Shown: positions 30,113 through 39,740 of the stretch, in pieces
How positions within the stretch are numbered: position 1 is the first letter of the stretch
Layout of the letters: every line of letters begins with the position of its first letter
Source of the DNA: Bacteroidota bacterium
GTDB lineage: Bacteria > Bacteroidota > Ignavibacteria > Kapaibacteriales > UBA2268
Assembly: GCA_004322215.1 (NCBI GenBank)
Contig: SCSM01000011.1
Span: 310,001 to 374,000, forward strand
DNA length: 64,000 bases
Reading direction: 5' to 3'
The notes under the pieces: generated by a model
Databases searched by the model: none
What the model was told of the DNA's origin: nothing
The model's input: the letters and a program-made list of their open reading frames with translations, nothing else
Made by a program: the position numbers and the translations under genes

Positions 30113-30490
30113 TCAAATAATAATTTTCAATTGAACAGAATTTTCATTTAGCATATCAGAAGATAAAATTCCAAAACAAAGAAATAAAATACTGGCAATC
30201 GGATATAAAATAATTATCCAAAACGGATTGCTTAATAATATGAGAATGACAGATAAGAACAATCCGAAAGCACCGCCAAGTCTCTCATTAAAGAATGAAA
30301 TAAAATAACTAATAACAAGTAAAGCCAGTACAATTATTATCAGTAGAAATAAAGTGGAATCTTTTGTTTGAGATAAATGTTCAAGAAAGCTTATAATCAA
30401 TACAATTGATAATAAAGACAGAATTATCGCCATAAATCTGGCAATCCATCTCATTATTACTAATAACAGGTGTAATCTTGCCTGTACCAT
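30113..30490 (-). CDS. Small four-helix membrane protein (tandem paralogue 1)
   Basis: The 125-residue protein is almost entirely hydrophobic, with about four membrane helices. It begins near VIMRWIARFMAIILSLLSIV and has the central motif SYFISFFNERLGGAFGLF. The next gene upstream encodes a clear homologue with the same order (RWLAR, SFFNEKFGG). No function is known to me. The pair lies between the alpha-2-macroglobulin gene and the PEBP gene on the same strand. Confidence 0.7.
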   Translation of the reverse strand: MVQARLHLLLVIMRWIARFMAIILSLLSIVLIISFLEHLSQTKDSTLFLLIIIVLALLVISYFISFFNERLGGAFGLFLSVILILLSNPFWIIILYPIASILFLCFGILSSDMLNENSVQLKIII

Positions 30491-30509
30491 ATTTATATAG
30501 GTTTATAGC

Positions 30510-30854
30510 TTAATTCTTTTTTTCTTTTGACAACAGCCACGAAACCAAAAATAAAATCCCTGAAAATGGGATGAACAAGAAATAAAAATTGAATTGCCGG
30601 GCAACAATAATAAATAATATTCCGAAAACCAATGTACCCAATCCACCGAATTTCTCATTAAAAAATGAATACACTATACCGGCTAATGAAAGCAGCAGTA
30701 AAATGAATATTATAATATCGAATGTTCCCATTGGACCCGGACCAAATCCCTCGCCGATTGCAAACATTGCGAATATCAGTATTATAAGCACACTCAGTGC
30801 CCTTGCAAGCCACCGAACAACAATGCCTGCAGGATTTTTTGGTGGTTCTATCAT
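30510..30854 (-). CDS. Small four-helix membrane protein (tandem paralogue 2)
   Basis: The 114-residue product has about four predicted membrane helices. VVRWLARALSVLIILIFAMF at the N terminus and VYSFFNEKFGGLGTLVFGIL in the middle align with its tandem neighbour, from which it is separated by 19 bases. Both are likely transcribed together. The shared RW(I/L)AR and SFFNE(R/K)xGG motifs define the pair; the role is unknown. An overlapping plus-strand ORF of 95 residues is a shadow. Confidence 0.72.
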   Translation of the reverse strand: MIEPPKNPAGIVVRWLARALSVLIILIFAMFAIGEGFGPGPMGTFDIIIFILLLLSLAGIVYSFFNEKFGGLGTLVFGILFIIVARQFNFYFLFIPFSGILFLVSWLLSKEKKN

Positions 30855-30975
30855 ATTACCCTTTTATTTTTATTAAATGATTTCTTATTAATTATATAAA
30901 ATTAAAAAATTTTAAGCACATTTCTTTATTTGGTGAGACACATAGTTGTCCACCATCATTTTACATTCTACATTT

Positions 30976-31530
30976 TTAATGTATCTTCTTATATTTTCCT
31001 ACTAACTGCCCCTGTCCGAGAATATGTCCTTCCATTGCGCTCAACAATTGACCTTTGGTAGCTCCAGCTTCGAGTTCAAGCATTTTATCCAATGCATATA
31101 ACTTGAAAAAATATCTGTGTGTCCCACTTGGAGGACAAGGACCTCCGTAACCGACCCTCCTGAAATCATTTGTCCCCTGTCTTGTTCCATTTTGCAAAAC
31201 TTTTTCGGTAGGAACAGCTTCCTTTAGACCTGTTTCGGAATCCGGTATGTCATAAACAATCCAATGTACCCAAGTACCCATAGGGGCATCCGGGTCATCA
31301 TGGATTAGTGCTATACTTTTGGTCCCCTCGGGCAGATTGCTCCAGGACAAAGGCGGAGATATATCCCTTCCTTCACAGGTATATACTTTAGGAATCATCC
31401 CACCCTCAGTAAATGCTGCGCTTGTTATTTGAATACTCATTTTCTTGTCTCCTTTCTGATTGTTTTTGGAAATTGAAAATGATAATAAAATCAGTAAAAA
31501 TATTACAGAAAAAATAAATGTATTTTTCAT
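30976..31530 (-). CDS. YbhB/YbcL-type phosphatidylethanolamine-binding (PEBP) family protein, exported
   Basis: The 184-residue product starts with a hydrophobic signal segment (TFIFSVIFLLILLSFSIS) and continues with a complete PEBP domain. That domain shows YTCEGRDISPPLSWSNLPEG, HDDPDAPMGTWVHWIVYDIP and GYGGPCPPSGTHRYFFKLYALD, the ligand-pocket signatures including the DPDxP and GPxxP/H loops. Bacterial members bind small anionic ligands; physiological roles are mostly unknown. If translation began at the internal Met before SIQITSAAF, the protein would be cytoplasmic, but the signal-like N terminus argues for export. Confidence 0.92.
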   Translation of the reverse strand: MKNTFIFSVIFLLILLSFSISKNNQKGDKKMSIQITSAAFTEGGMIPKVYTCEGRDISPPLSWSNLPEGTKSIALIHDDPDAPMGTWVHWIVYDIPDSETGLKEAVPTEKVLQNGTRQGTNDFRRVGYGGPCPPSGTHRYFFKLYALDKMLELEAGATKGQLLSAMEGHILGQGQLVGKYKKIH

Positions 31531-31589
31531 AGTTAATCCTCCTCAGAATATAATTATAAATATTAATTCTTGAATTAGATTTTCATTAC

Positions 31590-32597
31590 TCATAGTTCAT
31601 TAATCATTTTTATAACAACTTTACCGGTTTGTCCACCCATTAAAATTAACTCGATTTCTTTGTCAAGTTCAATTAGAGTACATTCCTTAATTAACTTTTC
31701 CGGATTTTCGAGTCGCCATTCATCAAAAATCTTGTTCCAGATTTTCAATCTGTAATCCATATGACTCTCCGCAGAATCAACACCAATGAGTCTCACTCCT
31801 CTCAATATAAATGGATAAACTGTCGTTTCAAATTTATCTGATTGAACCAAACCGATACTTGCCACTAATCCTCTGTGACCGATTGACCTTATTATCGTCG
31901 ATAAAGTACTCCCTCCAACATTATCAATTGCTCCTATCCATTGTTTCTTCAGTAATGGCTTTCCACTTGTGTCATTCACATCTTCCCTGCTTATGACCTC
32001 CTTTGCTCCAAGATTAAAAAGAAAATCCTTTTTATCCGTTTTACCTGTTGATGCCACAACATCGTATCCCGCTTTCGATAGCATTGCAACCGCAATAGAA
32101 CCGACAGCCCCAGTTGCACCGGTAACAAGAATTTTACCTTTGCCGGGAGTAATCTCATTTCTCTGCAATTCATACATTGCAATTCCGGCTGTAAAACCTG
32201 CAGTGCCATAAATCATAATTTCTTTCGTACTAAAATTTTCCGGAACTTTTATCACCCATCCCGATGGGACTCTGATATATTGTCCAAAACCTCCGTCTGT
32301 ATTCATTCCAAGGTCGTAACCCGTAACGAACACTTTCTCACCGGTCACAAATAAATTAGAAGAGCTTTCTTTGATAATACCTGCGGCATCGACACCGGGA
32401 GTATGTGGATATATTCTGGTAATGCCCTTGTGTCCCCTTGCCGAGAGTGCATCTTTAAAGTTTAGAGCTGAATATTCTACTTTGATTATAACATCTCCCT
32501 GCGATAGTTCCTCGATGCTTTTCTCTTTAATACTTCTTTGAAAAACATTTTCCCGAACTTCATCTACAACGAGTGCTTTGAATTTTTCCATTGACAT
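31590..32597 (-). CDS. YhdH/AcuI-family NADPH-dependent quinone or acryloyl-CoA reductase
   Basis: This zinc-free medium-chain dehydrogenase/reductase is about 335 residues. The N-terminal FKALVVDEVRENV, YSALNFKDALSARG and YPHTPGVDAAG match the YhdH/AcuI subfamily. The nucleotide-binding motif is VTGATGAVGSIAVAML, and the tail IELILMGGQTGKVVIKM is typical. AcuI reduces acryloyl-CoA to propionyl-CoA, so a link to the propionate/methylmalonate genes at 57-60 kb is possible but unproven. The ORF track starts at a TTG (32606); the ATG three codons later is preferred. Confidence 0.9.
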   Translation of the reverse strand: MSMEKFKALVVDEVRENVFQRSIKEKSIEELSQGDVIIKVEYSALNFKDALSARGHKGITRIYPHTPGVDAAGIIKESSSNLFVTGEKVFVTGYDLGMNTDGGFGQYIRVPSGWVIKVPENFSTKEIMIYGTAGFTAGIAMYELQRNEITPGKGKILVTGATGAVGSIAVAMLSKAGYDVVASTGKTDKKDFLFNLGAKEVISREDVNDTSGKPLLKKQWIGAIDNVGGSTLSTIIRSIGHRGLVASIGLVQSDKFETTVYPFILRGVRLIGVDSAESHMDYRLKIWNKIFDEWRLENPEKLIKECTLIELDKEIELILMGGQTGKVVIKMINEL

Positions 32598-32730
32598 AAT
32601 TTTCAATAAAAAATATTTGACTGTGAAAACAAGGAAAATTAATGAAATTTCAGATTATTTATTAATAATTTTTAAATTGAAAATAATTTTATTAATAATA
32701 TTTTGGAAGTAATCAAGTTAATTGAGATAT

Positions 32731-35385
32731 CTATTTCTTTTCAAGATTATAAAATCTTTTTACGGGAGCAGGGTCACCTTCCAGAAAGCCCTGAACGAAA
32801 ACATCAACATGTTCATCGGTCAGCATTGTTACATCTGTATTTCTTACAGCTCCCATTAGCTTGCCAATTTCCTGCAAAAGCCGGTGTATATCATCTTCGT
32901 GTATTTTCCTGATTTGGCTTATAACAGTATCACCTCTGTGAATAACATTGAAATGGAGGGATTCCAAAATTTGTGTTATGGCTTTAGCTCTTCTTTCTTT
33001 CCTGACCTGGTCTGCGGCTCCCCCCCGAAAATGGAAATTAATATAGTTGTTATTAACTTCATTACTTGCCAAAGCATCGAGCCGGGAAAAATGATAGCCA
33101 AGACGTGAAAAGAAATTCAAATAATTGTCGGAAATAAGTGCATAACTTCTCGAGCCAATATCCCTTTCAGCTTTGTGCGGGTCTGATAAGTTTGTCATCA
33201 TAATATTTAAGAATCCTTTTGCATCAATCGAGAGCGGACCTCCCCACTCGATACCCGGTGTTGTCATTCCCTTTATTAAAGAGAGAAATGGAGTTGAAAT
33301 AATTTCATCAACATTCATTGTATTTCCTGTAATATCATTCTTAATTCCACATCCAAGGTCGATTACATATATATTCAACGGCACTTCAAATTTCAATTTA
33401 TAAGTTTTACCGCTGTCCACCCTCGCTGTTTCATAAAATGCAAACATCTCTTTCATGGAGACTTCGTGTGCAAATCTGATTACATCATGATAAGTCATAC
33501 AGTGCTCGGGTGAAAACTTTTCAGAGTTTGGATTTGTAAGATTTAATTTGAAAACAAATTTTGAAACACCATGCCACAGTCTGTAAAGCGGGCTTTTCAT
33601 AAACAGATTATCTTTTTCCATCATTTTATCAGATACTTCAATAAGCTCGTCAACTCTCCCATCATACACCTTATTCGCATCTGCAAACAAAGTTACATAC
33701 ATCCCGTTTTTCAGGATTTCTGTCCCGCTTATTGTATTTGTAATTACCGGTATATTCTGTTCCCTTGCTATGATTGACAGGTGACCGGTTGTGCTTCCGA
33801 CATCTGTAATAAATCCTGATGCCTTGTGAATCAAGCTAGTAAATTCAGGTAGATTTTTTTTGGAAACAACAATACCCCCTTTTGGAAAATCATTAATATC
33901 TTTTATGCTATTTACCATATAAACCTTACCTGAAGCAATACCGGTGCTTGCACAATCTCCATGGTTTAATAAAATCTTATAATTCTTATCAATAATATTG
34001 ATAATTTCTTTATTAATTAAAATATCCTCTTTCTTTCTTGTTGACTGAAGTTGTCTTGTCTGTAAAATAAAAATTTTGTCATTATCATCTATTACCCATT
34101 CAATATCCTGGGGACATCCATAATGTTCTTCAATTTTTTTAGAATATTCAGCAAGTTTCAATAACTGATTTTCGTTAAGCATCGGAATTGATGATTTAAC
34201 ATCAAATTTTATTTTTTCTATTCCATCCGTTGATTTGGGTGTTTCCATATAATCCTGAACACCCGGTGAGAATCCGATAAGTTTGTATTTGTTTTTTTTA
34301 TCAAGTAAAAATTCCTGTGGCGAAACCCGACCTGATACCGCAACAGTACCAAGTCCTTTAACTGCATTGATTATTAAAACATCCTTTTTATGAACCGGAT
34401 CAGTTGTAAAAATAACACCGGCAGCTTTAGCATTAACCATTTTCAGGCATCCGACACTCATCGGCATATCTTCGTCTCTTAACCCGGAGATGTACCTGTA
34501 AACAACAGATTGGGGTGAATACTTTGATATCAAAACTTCGTACACTGCATCAACAAGATTTTCCCTGCTTACATTTAATGCTGAAAAATGAAGTCCTGCA
34601 AATGAATAATTGGCACTGTCTTCACCTATGGCACTCGAACGAACCGACACTAATACATTATTCTTTATCCCGAAATACTTATCATAAGCATCGAGAATAA
34701 TACCTTTGATATGTTCGTGAATCGGTGTAGAAATAAATAGTTCCTGGGCTTCCTCGCAGGCTTTCTTAACCTGCATAATATCATCAAAATCTATATTATA
34801 GAAAATTTCATCTTTTCTTTTACGCAAATCCCTGTCAATCATAATATCCTCGAACAACCGCACTGTAAGACAAAATCCTTCAGCCACAGGGATATTGAGC
34901 TTCCTGCTTATTTCTCCGAGATGACTCATCTTTGTTCCGATTTCAAGAGAAAGAACATCGTCAACATCTTTTATAGGATAGTAATAAGGAATGTTTTCAT
35001 CAATTTTTTTAACTTTATTGCATACCTGGCAATTATAATCAGGGCAATCCCAGCCCTCCGGACAAAGTATTCTGGGGGAAAGAATTTGCTGGCATTTTTC
35101 TTCAATCTCTTCGGTCCTATTTATTATTTGCTGATATTTGCCACTGCTAAGGATTACAAGGTGTCTCGCAATATCATAAGCAGAATCAAGTAAATTACCG
35201 TAAATATTATTAGCAAATGCCTTTGAAAATATTTTCCCGGATGTAAGCATTTCAGCCATTTCACTCATATATTTGTGTGCCTCGTCATTCGATGCAAGTA
35301 GTCCCTGGAAATGCTGGAACTTCTTCTTGAAGGTCAGCTTACTTTTGCTCCTCGAGGTAAACAATATTTTCAGAAATTTCCACAT
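32731..35385 (-). CDS. PEP synthase-like protein with ATP-grasp and swivelling His domains but an unusual C-terminal domain (paralogue A)
   Basis: Residues about 1-110 form a helical N-terminal domain, followed by a cysteine cluster (CPEGWDCPDYNCQVCNK). A PPDK_N/PEP synthase ATP-grasp comes next (SVRSSAIGEDSANYSFAGLH; PQDIEWVIDDNDKIFILQTRQL). The swivelling domain keeps the phospho-histidine in GSTTGHLSIIAREQNIPVI. The last 290 residues do not look like the PEP/pyruvate TIM barrel; they contain YHDVIRFAHEVSMKEMF, LGYHFSRLDALA and RRAKAITQILESLHF, shared with the paralogue at 37149. The ORF track begins at 35412, inside the T tract of a terminator. The ATG at 35385 (MWKFLKILF) aligns with the paralogue's MKFIQNIF and is preferred. 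Function unknown; true PEP synthase activity is doubtful. Confidence 0.82.
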   Translation of the reverse strand: MWKFLKILFTSRSKSKLTFKKKFQHFQGLLASNDEAHKYMSEMAEMLTSGKIFSKAFANNIYGNLLDSAYDIARHLVILSSGKYQQIINRTEEIEEKCQQILSPRILCPEGWDCPDYNCQVCNKVKKIDENIPYYYPIKDVDDVLSLEIGTKMSHLGEISRKLNIPVAEGFCLTVRLFEDIMIDRDLRKRKDEIFYNIDFDDIMQVKKACEEAQELFISTPIHEHIKGIILDAYDKYFGIKNNVLVSVRSSAIGEDSANYSFAGLHFSALNVSRENLVDAVYEVLISKYSPQSVVYRYISGLRDEDMPMSVGCLKMVNAKAAGVIFTTDPVHKKDVLIINAVKGLGTVAVSGRVSPQEFLLDKKNKYKLIGFSPGVQDYMETPKSTDGIEKIKFDVKSSIPMLNENQLLKLAEYSKKIEEHYGCPQDIEWVIDDNDKIFILQTRQLQSTRKKEDILINKEIINIIDKNYKILLNHGDCASTGIASGKVYMVNSIKDINDFPKGGIVVSKKNLPEFTSLIHKASGFITDVGSTTGHLSIIAREQNIPVITNTISGTEILKNGMYVTLFADANKVYDGRVDELIEVSDKMMEKDNLFMKSPLYRLWHGVSKFVFKLNLTNPNSEKFSPEHCMTYHDVIRFAHEVSMKEMFAFYETARVDSGKTYKLKFEVPLNIYVIDLGCGIKNDITGNTMNVDEIISTPFLSLIKGMTTPGIEWGGPLSIDAKGFLNIMMTNLSDPHKAERDIGSRSYALISDNYLNFFSRLGYHFSRLDALASNEVNNNYINFHFRGGAADQVRKERRAKAITQILESLHFNVIHRGDTVISQIRKIHEDDIHRLLQEIGKLMGAVRNTDVTMLTDEHVDVFVQGFLEGDPAPVKRFYNLEKK

Positions 35386-35421
35386 AATGACAAATATATA
35401 CAATCGAATCATTCAAACAAA

Positions 35422-35447
35422 AAAGCCGACCTGTATCAGCCGGCTTT
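35422..35447 (-). terminator. Rho-independent terminator of the TauE/SafE transcript
   Basis: Arms aaagccg and cggcttt form a 7-bp stem. On the minus strand it is followed by a T6 run. It lies between the tauE-like stop and the PEP synthase-like start, which separates the two transcripts and helps choose the downstream start codon. Confidence 0.8.
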
Positions 35448-35501
35448 CAATTAAATTTTATACATCTAACAATTCAATATAAATTTAGTTTTTTTAATTT
35501 T

Positions 35502-36605
35502 TTAGTGTCTTCCGATTGATTCGGGGTCAAAACCAATCTCGGATTTTTTTAATTGATAATAACTCGTAATTAATTTCCATAATACCATAGATGTCATTAA
35601 AATAGCAGAACCGACGACTAAATATCCTGAAATATCATTTAAAACCGGCATGTCCAATGGCTTTTCCATTTGCTTGATTACCACCGATGCTCCTGCTATA
35701 ACAATCATTATTGCAAATAATAACCTTATGCCATACCCTCTGACATATTTCGTTGCTGTTGAACCGAATATTGCTCCGAAGGTTCCGCCAAAGAACATAA
35801 TTACTGCAGCAATTAGTTCCACCCTCCCTTTGATAGCATAAGTAAAACCACCATAAATAGAAGTAATCAATACATTGAACAAATCCGTTCCAACTGCGAT
35901 GACAGTCGGCACTCCAAGTAAATAAATCATCGCAGGCATTTTAATAAATCCTCCGCCTACACCAAGAAATCCCTGCAATACTCCAGCAAGAAAGAAAATA
36001 ACAAATACTATCCAGAATGAAACCGATTTTATACCTGATGCTTTAAAGGAAATCATCGGGAATAATTTTAAACTCTGCAGACGAATTGGTAATGCCACTT
36101 TTTTCTTCTTTTGTATTTTCGAGATATGAGTCTGTTGTGGGTCATCTGTTCTCTTCTCCTCTTCGGAAAGTCGTTTCTGTACTACAAAATAATCATACAA
36201 CATAAAGCTTCCTAAAAATATAAGAAGCACAATATAGCTCCACCTGACTATAACGTCTAAGCCCTCTCCTCCATAGGTCCTTTTTAGGAACATGATTAAT
36301 TGTGCACCTACTTCAACTCCGATTACAGAACTGATTATAGAGTACAAACCAAGCTTCCAGTCAACATTTCCCAAACCGCTGTGAATTTTGGTTGCAACTA
36401 TTGATTTACCAAAAATATGAGTTATGTCGGTTCCTATGGCATAATCCATCGGGAATCCGAATATATTAAGTGCGGGTGTTACAATCCATCCGCCGCCAAC
36501 TCCAAAAAATCCCCCAAGTACACCAACACAAAAACCAATGACAAACAATAAAATAACATTAAACTGGATTTCTGCCACAGGCAGATAAATGTTAAAAATA
36601 TCCAT
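35502..36605 (-). CDS. TauE/SafE-family sulfite/organosulfonate exporter
   Basis: The 367-residue permease has two homologous halves, each with the family glycine motif: GGFFGVGGGWIVTPALNIFG and GFLGVGGGFIKMPAMIYLLG, both followed by VGTD or IGTD. About eight membrane helices are predicted, with a charged cytoplasmic loop (about residues 150-180, KKRLSEEEKRTDD). Family members export sulfite, sulfoacetate or related anions. It follows the 93-residue membrane gene by 23 bases and ends at the hairpin at 35422. The substrate is not determined by sequence. Confidence 0.88.
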   Translation of the reverse strand: MDIFNIYLPVAEIQFNVILLFVIGFCVGVLGGFFGVGGGWIVTPALNIFGFPMDYAIGTDITHIFGKSIVATKIHSGLGNVDWKLGLYSIISSVIGVEVGAQLIMFLKRTYGGEGLDVIVRWSYIVLLIFLGSFMLYDYFVVQKRLSEEEKRTDDPQQTHISKIQKKKKVALPIRLQSLKLFPMISFKASGIKSVSFWIVFVIFFLAGVLQGFLGVGGGFIKMPAMIYLLGVPTVIAVGTDLFNVLITSIYGGFTYAIKGRVELIAAVIMFFGGTFGAIFGSTATKYVRGYGIRLLFAIMIVIAGASVVIKQMEKPLDMPVLNDISGYLVVGSAILMTSMVLWKLITSYYQLKKSEIGFDPESIGRH

Positions 36606-36628
36606 GTTTTCTCCGTCTATATTTTATA

Positions 36629-36910
36629 TTATTCTTTTTTCGACGTATGGCCCGACGGCTTTATAAACAAGCTCACAATATATGTTACAATCAAGCCAAG
36701 AATTACTATAGTACCTGTAGAAATTACTGCAAATAGTAAACGGTTGTTATTGTAAGTCTGTGCAAGGAATAAATTCAGTCCTGTCAGTCCTTCGACTTTT
36801 ACAGTCTTATTAATTTCAGTTGCAGGTTTGCCTTCGGCAAACAAATAACTAACATTCGTAGCTAAGAAGCATATTAACAGAAGGCAACTTTTAAAAAACT
36901 TTTTTAACAT
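36629..36910 (-). CDS. Small exported membrane protein linked to the TauE/SafE gene
   Basis: The 93-residue product has a signal peptide (about residues 1-25, ending YLFAEGKP), a short periplasmic stretch with GLTGLNLFLAQTYNNNRLLFA, and one C-terminal membrane helix (VISTGTIVILGLIVTYIVSLF) before a basic tail. I do not recognise a named family. Its position just upstream of the exporter, with 23 bases between them, suggests an accessory subunit, which is inference only. Confidence 0.68.
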   Translation of the reverse strand: MLKKFFKSCLLLICFLATNVSYLFAEGKPATEINKTVKVEGLTGLNLFLAQTYNNNRLLFAVISTGTIVILGLIVTYIVSLFIKPSGHTSKKE

Positions 36911-37148
36911 TCAACACCTTCTTTTTTATAAAAAGCATTTTATTCGGAAAAAAATTAGCTAATGTATTTTGTTATTGAAAATTTAAAAAAGTGAATGTAA
37001 TTCTTGTGTTGCATTATCAAAACAAAGTGGTATTCTAAAAAAACAGGATTATTTTGAAACTGATATTTGTAATATTCAACTTCATAACACAACTCTCAAT
37101 AAATTATTGTTAAATTAGTAATGAATTTTATAATAAGTTTAAATTGTC

Positions 37149-39740
37149 ATGAAGTTTATACAAAATATATTTGGGAAAAAAGAAGAGAAAAAAGATGTTC
37201 CTTCATCTTCAGACATGACAAAATACCATAACTCAAAACTTGCAGTTCAATTCAAATCTTTTTCTTCAGTCCTTGAATCGAACAATCAGGCACTTAAAAT
37301 CATTAGTGATTTAGAAGAAAAAACATCAGGTGAATTCATTTATGACATTAATTATATTAATAATTCATTAGATAATTTAAAAAATCTTATGAATAATATT
37401 ACCGAAGAACTTATTTCTTTGGGCGGTAAAAAATATAATTCACTTAAGGTTCGTACGGATGACATAATTAATGACATATTTACAGAATTATCTCCACCGA
37501 CAAATATTCCATTCGATGATTTTACAATACCATTTTCTCAGCTCGATAAAAGCATGGTGTCAAGAGTTGGTAGTAAAAACGCACAACTTGGTGAATTGAA
37601 TAATAAATTAAATTTACCCGTTCCTGACGGATTTGCAATATCGGCTTATGGCTATAAACACTTCCTCGATTCTAATGAACTGCAATGTAAAATTACTGAA
37701 ATCCTGAAAAATATTAATATCAAAAATTTCTCAGACCTGGAAAAAGTAAGTTTTGAAATTTCCTCATTGATTTTAAATTCAAAAATTCCTGATAAGCTCT
37801 CTCAAAACATTTTAGCTTCTTATGATAATTTAATTAGGGCTATAATGTCGAGCGATACCGGAAATTCTCCAATTAATTATTTGGTTTCAGTCCGTTCATC
37901 GGCAATAGGTGAAGATACACATTTGAGTTTTGCCGGACAGTATTCAACTTACCTTGGAATCAGAAGGGAAAATCTCATTGAAACATATTTAAAAGTAATA
38001 GCAAGCAAATTCAGCCCTAAAGCAATATATTATTATCTAAGTCATGAACTTGCAGAATCAGATATGCCGATGAGTGTCGGCTGTGTATTAATGGTTAATG
38101 CTCGTTCCAGCGGTGTTATTTATACAACAAACCCAGTTAATCCGGATAATAATACTATTCTCATAAATTCAATTTTCGGACTCGGCAAATTTCTTGTTGA
38201 CGGCACAATCTCACCGGACCAAATAATTTTATCCAAATCAAATTATGAAATAGTCGAAAAAATTATTGCATATAAAGAAAATCAATTAGTATTAAATAAG
38301 GATGCAAATGTTTCTTTGGAGGTATTACCTGCTTATAAAAGCAAGGAATGTTCACTGAATAATGAAGAAATAATTCAACTGGCAAAGATTGCCTTAATTA
38401 TTGAAGAACATTATGGTTCCCCGCAGGATATAGAATGGGCTATTGACAAGAATAACTACATATACATTCTTCAAACGAGACCTTTAAGAGTGATAAAAAA
38501 GAAAAATCCAAAAATACATTTTAATACTTCAAATTATAATATATTATTGAAATCAGGAATTACTGCCTGCCCCGGTGCAGGTATTGGGGTAATTTATCAT
38601 GTAAGGAACACACATGACCTTGCTGCTATTCCCGATTCATCGGTTATTGTTACTGACAATCCATTCCCGGGATTAATAACCGCTTTGAACCGCGCATCTG
38701 CTCTCATCACAAAAGTTGCAGGCATTGCAAGTCATCTTATAACAATTGCCAGGGAATACAGAATTCCAACAATTACAGGGATAAAGGATATTGAAAAACT
38801 TGTTGATGGCAATTTGGTAACTGTTGATGCAACCAATAGCATAATTTATGATGGTTCATATCCTGAATTAGCCGAATCTCTCAAATCAGATTACGAATCG
38901 GATACTGAACATTTATCATTAAATATTCTTGAAAAAATATCCGGCAAAATAGTTCCAATGTATTTAACTGACTCGCAATCTCCTGATTTTACTATTGAAA
39001 ATTGTAAAACAATTCACGATATTTTGAGATATGCTCATCAAAGAGCAATCGAAGAAATGTTTTCAAGTGCCGGGAATCTGAAAAATGAATACGTTACTTA
39101 TCATTTAAAGAGCGAAATTCCTCTCCCGGTTGATATAATTTCAATTGATGAAGATTATCAATCTACAAAAAAAAGAAAAATCGAACCGGAACAAATACAT
39201 TCATTGCCTTTTAAATCTTTTTGGAAAGGAATTGAAGACGTTGGCTGGACTGTTCCACCTGCCGCACCTGATTTAAAGAGCTTTATGACTGTGGTCGGAA
39301 CCGATTTGACAAACCCTAAAACGCAGCGTTTAGCTGAAAAAAGTTATGTGGTTTACTCAAAAGAATATATGGTTCTTTCATTAAATATGGGTTACCATTT
39401 TTCTACTATCGAGGCAATGTGTACTGAAATCCCAAACAAAAATTTCATTAAACTGAATTTCAAAGAAGGAGGCGCTTCCTTTGAAAGAAGGTTGAGAAGA
39501 ATTCGATTGCTCGAATCAATTATGAAGTCAATCGGATTTGAATGTAATAGTAAAGGAGATACTCTAAGCTCCGAAATTTCATATATACAATTAAATGATA
39601 TACTCGAAAAACTATTTTTAATCGGAATGTTAACAATGCTGACAAAACAGCTCGATATGGCTTTAAGTAACGATGATGAAACGGAAATATATAAAAATGA
39701 AATTCTTGATAAAATAAAAATAAAATGGACAGGAAAATGA
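37149..39740 (+). CDS. PEP synthase-like protein, paralogue B
   Basis: This 863-residue paralogue of the 32731-35385 product has the same order. A helical N-terminal domain (about 1-110) is followed by an ATP-grasp domain (SVRSSAIGEDTHLSFAGQYST; PQDIEWAIDKNNYIYILQTRPL), a swivelling domain with a conserved His in GIASHLITIAREYRIPTI, and the same non-barrel C terminus (IHDILRYAHQRAIEEMF; MGYHFSTIEAMC; RRLRRIRLLESIMKSIGF). It lacks the cysteine cluster of paralogue A. Its stop codon overlaps the ATG of the histidine kinase gene, so it is the first gene of a signalling operon. It may transfer phosphate from ATP to an unknown acceptor; PEP formation is not supported. Confidence 0.82.
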   Translation: MKFIQNIFGKKEEKKDVPSSSDMTKYHNSKLAVQFKSFSSVLESNNQALKIISDLEEKTSGEFIYDINYINNSLDNLKNLMNNITEELISLGGKKYNSLKVRTDDIINDIFTELSPPTNIPFDDFTIPFSQLDKSMVSRVGSKNAQLGELNNKLNLPVPDGFAISAYGYKHFLDSNELQCKITEILKNINIKNFSDLEKVSFEISSLILNSKIPDKLSQNILASYDNLIRAIMSSDTGNSPINYLVSVRSSAIGEDTHLSFAGQYSTYLGIRRENLIETYLKVIASKFSPKAIYYYLSHELAESDMPMSVGCVLMVNARSSGVIYTTNPVNPDNNTILINSIFGLGKFLVDGTISPDQIILSKSNYEIVEKIIAYKENQLVLNKDANVSLEVLPAYKSKECSLNNEEIIQLAKIALIIEEHYGSPQDIEWAIDKNNYIYILQTRPLRVIKKKNPKIHFNTSNYNILLKSGITACPGAGIGVIYHVRNTHDLAAIPDSSVIVTDNPFPGLITALNRASALITKVAGIASHLITIAREYRIPTITGIKDIEKLVDGNLVTVDATNSIIYDGSYPELAESLKSDYESDTEHLSLNILEKISGKIVPMYLTDSQSPDFTIENCKTIHDILRYAHQRAIEEMFSSAGNLKNEYVTYHLKSEIPLPVDIISIDEDYQSTKKRKIEPEQIHSLPFKSFWKGIEDVGWTVPPAAPDLKSFMTVVGTDLTNPKTQRLAEKSYVVYSKEYMVLSLNMGYHFSTIEAMCTEIPNKNFIKLNFKEGGASFERRLRRIRLLESIMKSIGFECNSKGDTLSSEISYIQLNDILEKLFLIGMLTMLTKQLDMALSNDDETEIYKNEILDKIKIKWTGK

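Noticed and set aside
36911-37148. Sigma-54 promoter before paralogue B
   Set aside because: No TGGCAC-N5-TTGC pair could be found in the leader.
32731-39740. Functional PEP synthase
   Set aside because: The C-terminal domain does not resemble the PEP-binding TIM barrel, so the EC assignment was not made.
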